Shown piece by piece: positions 53,559 to 62,781 of a stretch of DNA of 64,000 nt (positions within the stretch are counted from its first letter, which is position 1; every line of letters starts with the position of its first letter). Origin of the DNA: Nocardiopsis sp. ATB16-24 (GTDB lineage Bacteria > Actinomycetota > Actinomycetes > Streptosporangiales > Streptosporangiaceae); NCBI RefSeq assembly GCF_030271535.1, contig NZ_JASCXJ010000002.1:310001-374000 (forward strand), given 5' to 3'. The notes under the pieces are model-generated. The model had not been told where the DNA came from. It worked only from the letters and a program-made list of their open reading frames with translations, and did not search any database. The translations under genes were made by a program, and so were the position numbers.

Positions 53559-53887
53559 CCCCGGCTGATGAGGAGTGAACCCAAGCGGTCCTCTTGGCTT
53601 CCGGGGACGGTCACCCGTGCCTTCTCCTCCTGCCACGCCGAGAAGTGCGGGGTGCGCCGGTGGGCGCGCAGCGCCTCCTCGTCGGCGAACACCTCGTACA
53701 CCCAGAACACCTCCGGATCCGAGCCGTCGGCGACCACGTCGAAGCGCAGGCGACCCGGCTCGTCGCGGACCGATGCCGAGGCGTTGGCGAGGATTCCCGC
53801 GAGGAAGGCCGACCGGTGGCCCGGACGCACCCGGATCGAGATGACGAGCGAGATCGGGGCGCCGGGAGCGGGCAAGGGAGCGGGCAT
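53528..53887 (-). CDS. Antibiotic biosynthesis monooxygenase-like (ABM) protein
   Basis: A 119-residue ferredoxin-fold protein: ISLVISIRVRPGHRSAFLAG, RDEPGRLRFDVVADGSDP and FWVYEVFADEEALRAHRRTP, followed by FSAWQEE, the standard ABM/YgiN pattern. Such proteins are cofactor-free quinone or small-aromatic oxygenases, or have metabolic roles. ATG 53887 follows GGGAGTTCCC; ATG 53899 is the alternative. It is convergent with the hdeD-like gene. Confidence 0.85.
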   Translation of the reverse strand: MPAPLPAPGAPISLVISIRVRPGHRSAFLAGILANASASVRDEPGRLRFDVVADGSDPEVFWVYEVFADEEALRAHRRTPHFSAWQEEKARVTVPGSQEDRLGSLLISRGQAGRSGSSG

Positions 53888-54150
53888 GGGAACTCCCATG
53901 GGGGCTGGGGACAGGGTCCGTGATCCTATGCGGTCTCCTTCGGCGATGGGGAACGGTACCTTCCGCGCCGTCGCCGCTCGCGGAGGTCTTCGGCGCGTGG
54001 AAGGAGCACATGTGGCCGTTCGTGGCCGGAAACCGTGCCATCCCTTGTGGTTCGGGAAGGTCGGCGCCACACTCTTCTTGAGGTAAAGGATTGTTGACCG
54101 TCCACTCCCGGGCGGGTACGGAAGCAGGAACGCCGGAAGGGATACGGCAG

Positions 54151-55449
54151 GTGGCCAGCGCGTCTGGAGCGAGCACACCGCCCATGAGCTGGGAGGGCAT
54201 CGACCACGCGCTCAACCGTGCGCGGGGCGAGGCCGACCGGATGGCCCTTCACCTGGCGGATCTGGACGAGCACGTGGGGTACCGCCTGCTGAGGGAGACC
54301 GACCTGGTCGGGCGCACCCGCGAACGCTGGGAGTACGCCGAGGATCGCCTCCAGAGCCTGCTGGCGGTCTATGGTGCCTTTCGTCGTACGGTCGACCGGA
54401 TGCACGCCCTGCGCCTGTCCGCCGACGGCGCCCCCGAGCACCAGACGGCGTTGACCGACCTGCTCAACGGCGCCTCGGTGACCCTGCCCACCGGGAAGGC
54501 CCCGTCGGGCGGGCACGGGCGGTTCCACGTGGGACGCGAGTGCATCACGCTCGCCGACGCCGTGGCCCGCATGTCCGCCGACCACGAGGAGGCCACCGAG
54601 GTCATCTCGGCCACGGAGACGGCCTGGGACGCGCTCCATCCGCGCCTGGCCGAACTCGACGCCATGTGGTACGAGATCGGCACCCTCTCCGACCTGATCG
54701 AACTGGGCGAGAACGAGTACGAGTCCCTGCGCGCCGAACTGGAGGCGGTCAGCACCACCGTCCGACGCGATCCCCTCTCGCACGTGGAGGAGGGGCGCGT
54801 GGACACCTCCTCCCTCGAACGGCTGCGCCTACGCCTGGAACGTGTACGCGGAGAACTCCGCGACGCGCTGCGCATGCGCGACTCCTACACCGAGAGCGTC
54901 GAACGGCTCCGCTCCGCCATCGTCGACGTCGGCACGGTGCTCACGCGCGCCCGCGGGCTGCGGCGACAGGTGGTCGCCAAGATCTCCTCGCCGGTGGCGG
55001 TCGACGTACCCGACCCCGTTCCCACGCTGTTGGCCGGCATCGACGACATGGACGCCCTCCGCGCCCAGAACAGGTGGCGTGAACTCGGCGCCCGCCTGGG
55101 CGAACTGCAACGGGCCGTCCACGAGGTCGCCGACGACGCACGCGAGCGCGAGGCCGGTCTCACCGGACTCCTGGAACGCCGGGCCGAACTGCGCGGCCGG
55201 CTGAACGCCTACCGGGCACACGCGGTCCGGCTCGGCGTGGCGGGGGAGGAACGACTGGCCGAACTCCACCGCAAGGCCCACTGGGAGCTGTGGGCCGTGC
55301 CCTGCGACCTGCGGGCGGCCACGGTGATCCTGTCCTCGTACCAGTGCGCGCTCCAGGAACGCGGAGGAACCGACCCCTTCGGGGACAGAACCACACCGGA
55401 CGGGAAGGCGTCTGACGGCCAAAGAGACGGCGGAGGGAGAGACAGATGA
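54151..55449 (+). CDS. Coiled-coil protein heading the pknG operon
   Basis: A 432-residue, mostly alpha-helical protein with no recognised domain. Long heptad-like stretches are seen, for example LLRETDLVGRTRERWEYAED, SSLERLRLRLERVRGELRDA and ELGARLGELQRAVHEVADDA. No signal peptide or transmembrane segment. GTG 54151 is set by AAGGGA upstream. It overlaps pknG by an ATGA junction, so it is made together with the kinase and may be a scaffold or substrate; that is inference from context. Confidence 0.75.
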   Translation: MASASGASTPPMSWEGIDHALNRARGEADRMALHLADLDEHVGYRLLRETDLVGRTRERWEYAEDRLQSLLAVYGAFRRTVDRMHALRLSADGAPEHQTALTDLLNGASVTLPTGKAPSGGHGRFHVGRECITLADAVARMSADHEEATEVISATETAWDALHPRLAELDAMWYEIGTLSDLIELGENEYESLRAELEAVSTTVRRDPLSHVEEGRVDTSSLERLRLRLERVRGELRDALRMRDSYTESVERLRSAIVDVGTVLTRARGLRRQVVAKISSPVAVDVPDPVPTLLAGIDDMDALRAQNRWRELGARLGELQRAVHEVADDAREREAGLTGLLERRAELRGRLNAYRAHAVRLGVAGEERLAELHRKAHWELWAVPCDLRAATVILSSYQCALQERGGTDPFGDRTTPDGKASDGQRDGGGRDR

Positions 55450-57869
55450 CCGCGTGTGCGTCCTCGGGCTGTCACGGTCTGATCGAGGGCGGTTCCTGCG
55501 GGGTGTGCGGATCGACTCCCTCGGGCGCGACATCCTCCGGACCCCCCTCGGGGGACGCCGTGGGTCGTCCTCCCCACGTCCCCGCGTCGGAGTCGGGGCC
55601 GCGACGCCCCTTCGCGGCCTCGGTCACCGGAGCCCGGCCCGGCGGTGGGGACGAGGCGCTCGACCAGTGGCTGTCCTCCGGCTCCTCCACCCCCTCCGGC
55701 GGCGAGCCGGGGCACTCCCATCCCGTCTCCGGTCACGTCCGACTCTCGGGCCGCTCCGGCCCCGGCGGCGTCGCCGCCACGACCGGCTCCGCCGTCAGCG
55801 GCCGGGGGGCGGGGCGGGGAAGTCGCCGTTCCTCCCGCGGCATGCTCGGTATGGGCATGGTCCAGGTGCCCCTCGTGCCCTACCGGGACCCGGCCGAGGC
55901 CGTCATGGACCGCCCCGTCGTGTCGGAGAAGAACCGCTTCTGCGGTAACTGCGGAGAGAGGGTCGGCCGCTCCCGGGGCGACCGGCCGGGCCGTACCGAG
56001 GGTTTCTGCCCCGCCTGCGGAACCCAGTTCTCCTTCACCCCCAAGCTCTCCCCGGGAGACCTGGTCGGCGGGCAGTACGAGGTGCTCGGCTGTCTGGCCC
56101 ACGGCGGTCTGGGGTGGATCTACCTGGCTCGCGACCGCAACGTCAACGACCGCTGGGTGGTCCTCAAGGGTCTGCTCAACGCCGGTGACGCCGAGGCGCA
56201 CAAGGCGGCGGCAGCCGAGCGCGCGTTCCTCTCCGAGGTCGAGCACCCCAACATCGTCAAGATCATCAACTTCTCCCAACACCCCGATCCACGTACCGGC
56301 ATCCCCGGCGGCCACATCGTCATGGAGTACGTGGGGGGCAAGTCCCTGCGCGAGCTGCTGGTCGAGCGTCGTGAGCAGGGACCCGACGCGGTCCTGCCCG
56401 TGGACCAGGTCATCGCCTACGGCCTGGAGGTGCTACGGGCCCTGGGCTACCTGCACTCCAAGAACCTTCTCTACTGCGACTTCAAACCCGACAACGTCAT
56501 CCAGAGCGAAGAGCAGATCAAACTCATCGACCTGGGCGGCGTACGGCGCATGGACGACACGGTCAGCCCCGTCTACACCACCCCCGGTTACCGGGTGCCC
56601 GAGGACGAACTGCGCGATCCCGGTCCCAGCGTCAGCGCGGACCTGTACTCGGTGGGCCGTGCCCTGGCCGTGCTCAGTTTCCGTTTCAACTTCCTACGGG
56701 AGCACCCGCACAGCATCCCGCCGCGGGAGACGGTGCCCCTGCTCCAACGTCATGAGTCCTTCGACCGGTTGCTGCGTCGCGCCACCCACGCCGAGCCCGA
56801 ACTGCGCTTCCACGACGCGGGCGACATGGCCGACCAGCTCACCGGCGTGCTGCGCGAGGTCATGTCCGATCTGGAGGGAGTGCCCCACCCGGCCCCCTCG
56901 AACCTGTTCGGCGGGGAGAACTCCACCATCGCGGGCTTCGACCACGGTGCGCACGAGGCCGATCGCATGCTCGCCCCGCCCCCGCTCACCGAGGCGGCCG
57001 CGCTGCTGCCCGTGCCCCTCATCGACCAGACCGACCCGGCCGCCCGGCACCTGCACGGCTTCGAGGCGCTCGCGCCCGAGGAGCTGATCCCGGCGTTGCG
57101 CTCCATGGAAACGCCCACCCCCGAGACCCTGCTGATGTCGGCCCGCGCGCTCATCACCCTCGGGCGTCACGGCGAGGCCATGGACGCCCTCCAACGCTTC
57201 AGCGAACTCAGCCCCGGCGACTGGCGCACCATGTGGTACCTGGCGGTCGCCGAACTGAGCACCGGCCGGTTCCACGACGCCCGTGACCACTTCGACGAGC
57301 TGTACGACCACCTTCCCGGGGAGGCCGCGCCCAAGTTGGGTCTGGCCTTGGCCTGCGAACGCACCGGCGAGTACGACGTCGCCGCACGCCAGTTCCAGAC
57401 CGTGTGGAACACCGACCACTCCTTCGTCGGCGCCGCGTTCGGTCTGGCCCGCATCCGCCTGGCACAGGGGGATCGGGCGGAGGCCATCGCGGTCCTGGAC
57501 ACGGTTCCGGAGCTGTCCAGTCTCCACGTCCACGCCCAGACCGCGCTGATCACCGTGCTCGCGGCACGGAACGGAGGCACCGCCGCCGACTTCGTGGAGG
57601 CCGGACGGCGTCTGGAGCGGGCCCGCCTGGACGGCGAGTCCGCGGACCGGCTGGCGGCCCGGATCCTGGAGTCGGCCCTGGTCTGGCTCGGTGCGGGGGG
57701 CCGGGCCCAGGAAGGGCAGGTGCTGCTGGGCGGACCGCTCACCGAGGAGGGCGTACGGACCGACCTGGAACGCCGCTACCGCGCGCTGGCCCAACGCGCC
57801 GTGGTGCGCTCCGTACGCTACGAGCTCATCGACAGGGCCAACTCCCTGCGCCCCATGACGCTGCTGTGA
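55446..57869 (+). CDS. pknG: PknG-like Ser/Thr protein kinase
   Basis: An 807-residue soluble kinase with PknG architecture. An N-terminal Cys cluster (CASSGCHGLIEGGSCGVCG) is followed by a disordered Ser/Gly/Pro region and a rubredoxin-like pair (RFCGNCGERVG, EGFCPACGTQF at about 164-195). The kinase domain has Lys 241 in WVVLKGLL, the non-RD catalytic loop YCDFKPDN with Asp 345 and IDLGGVRR in place of DFG, as in mycobacterial PknG. Residues 560-800 are TPR-like helices (MSARALITLGRHGEAMDALQ). PknG phosphorylates the FHA protein GarA and so controls 2-oxoglutarate and glutamate metabolism. Neighbours include FHA, GlnX-like and GlnH-like genes. Confidence 0.92.
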   Translation: MTACASSGCHGLIEGGSCGVCGSTPSGATSSGPPSGDAVGRPPHVPASESGPRRPFAASVTGARPGGGDEALDQWLSSGSSTPSGGEPGHSHPVSGHVRLSGRSGPGGVAATTGSAVSGRGAGRGSRRSSRGMLGMGMVQVPLVPYRDPAEAVMDRPVVSEKNRFCGNCGERVGRSRGDRPGRTEGFCPACGTQFSFTPKLSPGDLVGGQYEVLGCLAHGGLGWIYLARDRNVNDRWVVLKGLLNAGDAEAHKAAAAERAFLSEVEHPNIVKIINFSQHPDPRTGIPGGHIVMEYVGGKSLRELLVERREQGPDAVLPVDQVIAYGLEVLRALGYLHSKNLLYCDFKPDNVIQSEEQIKLIDLGGVRRMDDTVSPVYTTPGYRVPEDELRDPGPSVSADLYSVGRALAVLSFRFNFLREHPHSIPPRETVPLLQRHESFDRLLRRATHAEPELRFHDAGDMADQLTGVLREVMSDLEGVPHPAPSNLFGGENSTIAGFDHGAHEADRMLAPPPLTEAAALLPVPLIDQTDPAARHLHGFEALAPEELIPALRSMETPTPETLLMSARALITLGRHGEAMDALQRFSELSPGDWRTMWYLAVAELSTGRFHDARDHFDELYDHLPGEAAPKLGLALACERTGEYDVAARQFQTVWNTDHSFVGAAFGLARIRLAQGDRAEAIAVLDTVPELSSLHVHAQTALITVLAARNGGTAADFVEAGRRLERARLDGESADRLAARILESALVWLGAGGRAQEGQVLLGGPLTEEGVRTDLERRYRALAQRAVVRSVRYELIDRANSLRPMTLL

Positions 57870-57886
57870 GGATCGAGGAAACGGCG

Positions 57887-59200
57887 ATGACCAAGGTGTG
57901 GAACTGCCCCGCCTGCTCGGACAGGGTGACCGAGGGAGACGTCTTCTGTGAGGGATGCGGTCGTCCCCTCCCCGAGGAGGTCGCGTCCGCGTCCGAGAAG
58001 CACCCGGACTCGGTGCCCACCGCGCCCCAGGCGAGCCTGTCGGGGATGCGGCCGACCGACGCCGACCCCGCCCCCACCGACGCTCCGGGCGGGGGAGCGC
58101 CCCACGGAAACGGTGAACGCCCGGGCATGGTGCCGCCGGAGGGGGCTCCCACGGCACCCCAGGTGAGCCTGAACGCCGCACGGCGGGGGGACGACCCCTC
58201 GGGCGCCCGGTCGGCGCGGCGTGACGGTGAGCCGGGAGCTTCGCGGCGACCCCAGCGGCCCGAAGCCGACGACGTCGTCTCCGACTGGCCGCCGCCCGCC
58301 ACCGGCAGCAACCCGGTACGGCCCACCAACCCGGAACTGTGCGTGTGGTGTCCCGGTCGGGTGGAGGACGGGTACTGCCGGACGTGCGGTCTGCTCCAGC
58401 CCACCGGGCGCGACCACGTCGAGGTGCGCACGCACGCGGCCGTCGGCGTCAGCGACCGGGGCCTGCGGCACGAACGCAACGAGGACGCCATGGCGATCCG
58501 CGTGGTCGAGGCCGACCACACCCGCGCTCCCGGAGTGGTCTGCGCGGTGGTCTGCGACGGGGTCTCCACCTCCCCGAGATCGGACGAGGCCTCCCGGGTC
58601 ACCGCCGAGACCGGGGCGACCACCCTGGCCGAGCAGATCCGTCGGGGCGTCGACCCTCGGGAGGCCACCGGGGTGGCGATGACCAGGGCGGCCGAGGCGG
58701 TCGCGGGGATCGCCGAATCGCCCGGCTCCGCGCCCGCCTGCACCTTCGTGTCCGCGGTGGTGGACCCCGCCACGGGCGAGGCCACCGTGGGGTGGGTCGG
58801 CGACAGCCGCGCCTACTGGCTCTCGGGGGGTCCCACCGCCAGCGCTTCGGCGCTTTTGACCAGGGACGATTCCTGGAGCGAGGCGATGGTGCAGGCGGGA
58901 GCGCTCTCCCGGGAGGAGGCGATGCGTTCGGCCAACGCGCACGCCCTGGTCGCCTGGATGGGCGCGGACTCCGGCGAGATCGACGCCCACATCTCCACGG
59001 TCAGGCCGACCGGCCCCGGCGCCGTCGTGCTGTGCAGCGACGGCCTGTGGAACTACTACCCCGAGGCACAGGACCTGGTCGACGCCGTCCCGTGGACGGA
59101 CACCCGACCCCACGAGGCGGCCCGGACCTACGTCAGGCTCGCCCTCCAGGCCGGCGGTAAGGACAACATCACCGTCGTCGTCATCCCCGTGCCGGGGTAG
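57887..59200 (+). CDS. PP2C phosphatase with zinc ribbons
   Basis: A 437-residue protein. Two zinc-ribbon pairs (CPACSDRVTEGDVFCEGCG at 8-26 and CVWCPGRVEDGYCRTCG near 148-164) flank a disordered linker that contains the motif PTAPQ-A/V-SL twice. The PP2C domain shows VSDRGLRHERNEDAMAIRV, VVCDGVSTSPRSDEASR, VGWVGDSRAYWLSG, VVLCSDGLWNYYPE and KDNITVVVI, so all metal-binding aspartates are present. ATG 57887 follows GAGGAAACGGCG; a GTG overlapping the pknG stop is an alternative. It likely reverses PknG phosphorylation, which is inference from operon structure. Confidence 0.92.
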   Translation: MTKVWNCPACSDRVTEGDVFCEGCGRPLPEEVASASEKHPDSVPTAPQASLSGMRPTDADPAPTDAPGGGAPHGNGERPGMVPPEGAPTAPQVSLNAARRGDDPSGARSARRDGEPGASRRPQRPEADDVVSDWPPPATGSNPVRPTNPELCVWCPGRVEDGYCRTCGLLQPTGRDHVEVRTHAAVGVSDRGLRHERNEDAMAIRVVEADHTRAPGVVCAVVCDGVSTSPRSDEASRVTAETGATTLAEQIRRGVDPREATGVAMTRAAEAVAGIAESPGSAPACTFVSAVVDPATGEATVGWVGDSRAYWLSGGPTASASALLTRDDSWSEAMVQAGALSREEAMRSANAHALVAWMGADSGEIDAHISTVRPTGPGAVVLCSDGLWNYYPEAQDLVDAVPWTDTRPHEAARTYVRLALQAGGKDNITVVVIPVPG

Positions 59201-59209
59201 GAGGGACCC

Positions 59210-59905
59210 ATGTCGAGTTGCCCCTCCGGGCACCGCTCGACCACGACGGACTTCTGCGACGTCTGTGGACTGCGGCTCCAGGCCTACCCCCCACCGGTTC
59301 CGGCGCCCCGTCGGGCCCCGCCGACCCCGCCCTCGGCACGGCCTCGTACGCCCGGCCGGACGGTGGTCGAGCCGCGAGGAGGCCCCTGCCCGGGCTGTGC
59401 GACCCCCCGCACGGGCAGGTTCTGTGAGGAGTGCGGGTACGACTTCGCCTCGCGGTCGGGTGGTCACCGACACGGTGGGGCCGGGGTCGATCCCGGAAGG
59501 GCGCACTGGCGTGCCGTCGTGGCCGCCGATCCGGCGTACTACCAGTACATGGCCGACCAGGGCAGGCTCGACCCCTCCCTGCTCCCCTTCCCCAAGAGGC
59601 ACGTCCAGCGTCGGGTGACGCTCGCCGGCGACCGGGTGCACATCGGTCGGCGCAGCGTCTCCCGGAACTTCACCCCCGAGATCGACCTGGGCGGACCCGG
59701 CGGGGATCCCGCCGTCTCCCACGTCCACGCGATCCTGGTCGCACGGCCCGAGGGTTCCTGGGCCCTGATGGACCCGGGATCGACGAATGGGACCACGGTC
59801 AACGGAGCCACCGACCCCCTCACCCCCAACGTGGAGGTTCCCCTACATGACAACGACCGGATCTACGTCGGCGCATGGACCGTCATCATCCTCCAGAAGG
59901 GGTGA
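59210..59905 (+). CDS. FHA-domain protein with zinc ribbons
   Basis: A 231-residue protein. Two N-terminal Cys pairs (CPSGHRSTTTDFCDVCG and CPGCATPRTGRFCEECG) precede a Pro-rich linker and an FHA domain at about 135-230, with HIGRRSVSRN, the phosphothreonine-binding SHVHAILV and DPGSTNGTTVNG. FHA domains bind phosphothreonine. In mycobacteria PknG acts on GarA, also an FHA protein, but GarA has a TETTS N-terminus not found here. This protein may be the local PknG substrate or adaptor. ATG 59210 follows GGAGGGACCC. Confidence 0.9.
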   Translation: MSSCPSGHRSTTTDFCDVCGLRLQAYPPPVPAPRRAPPTPPSARPRTPGRTVVEPRGGPCPGCATPRTGRFCEECGYDFASRSGGHRHGGAGVDPGRAHWRAVVAADPAYYQYMADQGRLDPSLLPFPKRHVQRRVTLAGDRVHIGRRSVSRNFTPEIDLGGPGGDPAVSHVHAILVARPEGSWALMDPGSTNGTTVNGATDPLTPNVEVPLHDNDRIYVGAWTVIILQKG

Positions 59906-59911
59906 GTCCCG

Positions 59912-61363
59912 TTGACGCCTCCTGACCTCGCACGGGTGGGGCGAAGGCGGGCCGCACTCCGCCGGTGGTTCGGTACGACCCCGGCCAAGGTGTGGCTGTC
60001 GGCGTCGGCGTGCGTGGTGGCCGTCGTCGGCCTGTTCGGTTCGGCGGCCTTCGCGTTCGACCAGGCCCGTAGTGGTCTGCACGTCCTGAAGGAGGGGGCG
60101 GGGCCACAGGCGATGGCGACCACAGAGCTGTACCTGTCGTTGGCCGACATGGACGCGCACATGGCCGACGTACTGCTCATGGGAACCGACCACGACCTGG
60201 GTTCGAGACGTGAGGACGCCCTGAAGCGGTACGACACGAGCCGGACGAAGGCCAACGAGACCTTGGTGCAGGCGGCGTTGCTGACCGAGGACGACGAGGT
60301 GGAGAAACGCAACGTCCAGTTGGTCCTGGACGGGATGGGCGCCTACGAGAGGCTGGTCACGCGGGCCCGGTTGCTCAACGACGAGGCGAATGCCCCGTCC
60401 GGACGGGTGGACCAGGAGGCTCTGGAGGAGTACCGGCGGGCCACGCGGTTGATGCACACGGAGCTGCTGCCCAAGGCGTTCAACCTGGGGCTGGACTCGT
60501 CGGCGATCGTGCGCGCCGACCACGAGGAACGACAGTCCGCCGCCGGGTTCGGCCTGGTGGGAGTGGGCGTCACCGGGCTGATGGCGGTCACCGCACTGCT
60601 GGCCTTGCAGATGTACCTGCGCGTACGGTTCCGGCGACGGATGAACGTCCCGTTGCTGGGTGCGACGGCGGGCACCGTCCTGCTCACCGCCGGGATGGCC
60701 CTGGCACTGTTCTGCAGCAGCGGCCATCAGCGCGAGGCCAAGGAGGGCCTGGACGCGGTCATGGCGCTGTCCCGTGCCGGAGCGATCTCCACCGACATGC
60801 AGGCGGACGAGAGCCGGTACCTCATCGACCCCGACAGGGCCGACAACTACCAGCAGGTGTACCTGGAAAGGGCCCAACAGGTGCTGTTCTGCCAGGCGAA
60901 CGACCTGGCGACCTACTACGAGGCCATCGAAAAGGTCGCCAAGGATCAGAAGTGCCCCGATCCGGATGAGCCCGACAAGAACTCGGACGCCCTCGGATAC
61001 CTGGGGCCGGACGCCCAGAAGGTGCTCCTGTCGGGCTCGGAGGGCGCGCTGGCGGAGGTACTGGAGTCCTACGCCGCCCTTCAGAGCCAGGACCGGGCTC
61101 TGCGCGCGGCCAAGGAGGACGGCGACCTGTCCGAGGCCATCGACATCCGCATGGGCATCACCGACGCCGAGGACGGGGCCTTCCAGGCCTACGAGGGCAC
61201 GCTGGCGGAGCTGATCCAACAGCGCCGTGACGCGTTCGACGAGGGCAACGAGCGCAGTGACGCGACGCTGTCGCCGTGGACGTGGCTGCTTCCGGGCGGC
61301 ACGGTCCTGCTGTTGGCCCTCGTGGTGTCGGGGGTCCGTCCCCGGCTGGCCGAGTACCGGTGA
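59912..61363 (+). CDS. GlnX-like four-helix membrane sensor
   Basis: A 483-residue protein with four transmembrane segments: WLSASACVVAVVGLFGSAAF (27-46), AAGFGLVGVGVTGLMAVTAL (about 210), TVLLTAGMALALFC (about 256) and TWLLPGGTVLLLALVVSGV (about 452). Two helical extracytoplasmic regions lie between them. This matches mycobacterial GlnX, which lies beside glnH and pknG and passes the signal of amino-acid-bound GlnH to PknG. TTG 59912 follows GGGGTGAGTCCCG, six bases after the FHA stop. Confidence 0.78.
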   Translation: MTPPDLARVGRRRAALRRWFGTTPAKVWLSASACVVAVVGLFGSAAFAFDQARSGLHVLKEGAGPQAMATTELYLSLADMDAHMADVLLMGTDHDLGSRREDALKRYDTSRTKANETLVQAALLTEDDEVEKRNVQLVLDGMGAYERLVTRARLLNDEANAPSGRVDQEALEEYRRATRLMHTELLPKAFNLGLDSSAIVRADHEERQSAAGFGLVGVGVTGLMAVTALLALQMYLRVRFRRRMNVPLLGATAGTVLLTAGMALALFCSSGHQREAKEGLDAVMALSRAGAISTDMQADESRYLIDPDRADNYQQVYLERAQQVLFCQANDLATYYEAIEKVAKDQKCPDPDEPDKNSDALGYLGPDAQKVLLSGSEGALAEVLESYAALQSQDRALRAAKEDGDLSEAIDIRMGITDAEDGAFQAYEGTLAELIQQRRDAFDEGNERSDATLSPWTWLLPGGTVLLLALVVSGVRPRLAEYR

Positions 61364-61444
61364 CCGGAGGAGACGACGGTGGACCCGCGCAAGGGACCGG
61401 ACACCCGAGCTTTCCCCATCCCCCGAGAGACAAGGAACAGGCCG

Positions 61445-62326
61445 ATGAGGTTTCGCCACCGTCGTACCGCCTCCGCGGGTGCCCTGGTCGCCGCGGTGGT
61501 GCTGGGGCTGTCCTCCTGCTCCGTGGTGCTGGGCGAGGAGGAGTCGCTGCTCGACGCGACCTCGCTGACCGTCGGAGTGAAGGGGGACCAGCCCAAGCTG
61601 GGGCTGAAGAACGACGACGGCGAGTTCGAGGGCTTCGACGTGGACGTGGCCTACTACATCGCGGAGAAGCTCGGTTTCTCGAAGGAGGAGGTGGACATCG
61701 TCGAAGTCACCTCCGCCAACCGCGAGGAGAAGCTGCTCGGTGAAGACAAAGACAAGGACAAGGGCAAGGACGAAAAGGTGAACATGGTCGTGGCGACCTA
61801 CTCCATCACCCCCGAACGTAAGACCGAGGTCACCTTCGGGGGGCCCTACTACGTCGCCAAACAGGACGTGCTGGTACGTGCGGAGGACACCCACATCCAG
61901 GGTGTTCGCGACCTGGAGGGACTCACCGTCTGCCAGGGCGAGGAGTCCAACTCCGCGGCCCGCATCACCGAGGGGTTGGGCATCGACATCGAACAGATGA
62001 ACGCCCCCGACTACAGCTCCTGTATCGACGCCCTGCGCGAGGGCAACGTGGACGCCGTGTCCACCGACAATCTGATCCTGGCCGGGTTCCTCGCCGAGGA
62101 GCCCTCCGCCTTCCGGCTGGTCGACCAGCCCTTCACGGACGAGAAGTACGGTGTCGGGCTGCCCCACGGTGACGTACGCGCGTGCGAGGCCGTCAACAAG
62201 GCCATCAGCCAGATGTACCAGGACGGTACCGCGCAGGAGTTGCTGGACGAGTGGTTCGGCGAGACCGGCCTTGAGGCGGTGACGGGCGAGCCCGCGCACG
62301 TGCCCCAGTTCGAGGGGTGCGGCTGA
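61445..62326 (+). CDS. glnH: GlnH-like amino-acid-binding lipoprotein
   Basis: A 293-residue family-3 solute-binding lipoprotein. Signal peptide and lipobox: AGALVAAVVLGLSSC with Cys at about 26. Family stretches: GVKGDQPKLGLKNDDGEFEG, FDVDVAYYIAEKLGF, SITPERKTEVTFGGPYY and DALREGNVDAVSTDNLIL. A Lys/Asp-rich insert (GEDKDKDKGKDEKV) is unusual for the family. ATG 61445 follows AAGGAACAGGCCG; upstream GTG 61379 would bury the signal peptide. No permease or ATPase gene is next to it, so like mycobacterial GlnH it probably serves sensing through GlnX. Confidence 0.9.
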   Translation: MRFRHRRTASAGALVAAVVLGLSSCSVVLGEEESLLDATSLTVGVKGDQPKLGLKNDDGEFEGFDVDVAYYIAEKLGFSKEEVDIVEVTSANREEKLLGEDKDKDKGKDEKVNMVVATYSITPERKTEVTFGGPYYVAKQDVLVRAEDTHIQGVRDLEGLTVCQGEESNSAARITEGLGIDIEQMNAPDYSSCIDALREGNVDAVSTDNLILAGFLAEEPSAFRLVDQPFTDEKYGVGLPHGDVRACEAVNKAISQMYQDGTAQELLDEWFGETGLEAVTGEPAHVPQFEGCG

Positions 62327-62420
62327 GGGGACGGTCATGGCGGGGGAGGACTGCCGCCGAACGGGGAGATCACACATACTGGGGGCTGATGTGGAGCGAG
62401 GGGCAGGAGGGAGTGGCCCG

Positions 62421-62747
62421 TTGACCATCGTCGAGTTCCTCAACGCGCGTCTGGACGAGGACGAACGCGCGTCGAAGGCCGCTCCCGTGGGAGCCCGCGG
62501 CCGGGACAGGGCGTTGGCGGAGGTCGCGGCCAAGCGCAAGATCGTCCGTGGGTACGTCGAGGCGCACCGCGCCGGCATGCGCAGACTCCAACCGATCCTG
62601 GACCCCGCGTCCTCCTCCGACCATCCCCCGCGGCCTGCCGACGACGGTGATCCGTGGGCCGAACTCCTGGCCTGGCGGCTGGCCCTGAAGTACCTGGCGG
62701 GGGTGTACCGGGCCCACCCCGAGTACGACAGTGCCTGGGAGGACTGA
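62421..62747 (+). CDS. DUF6221 family protein
   Basis: A 108-residue protein: TIVEFLNARLDEDERASKAA at the start, RALAEVAAKRKIVRGYVEAH in the middle and ALKYLAGVYRAHPEYDSAW at the end. This is the DUF6221 layout, actinobacterial proteins of unknown function often near mobile or regulatory genes. TTG 62421 follows GGAGGGAGTGGCCCG. Confidence 0.82.
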   Translation: MTIVEFLNARLDEDERASKAAPVGARGRDRALAEVAAKRKIVRGYVEAHRAGMRRLQPILDPASSSDHPPRPADDGDPWAELLAWRLALKYLAGVYRAHPEYDSAWED

Positions 62748-62781
62748 CACGGGTGCCGGGGAGGCCCGCCCGTAGGTCGGT

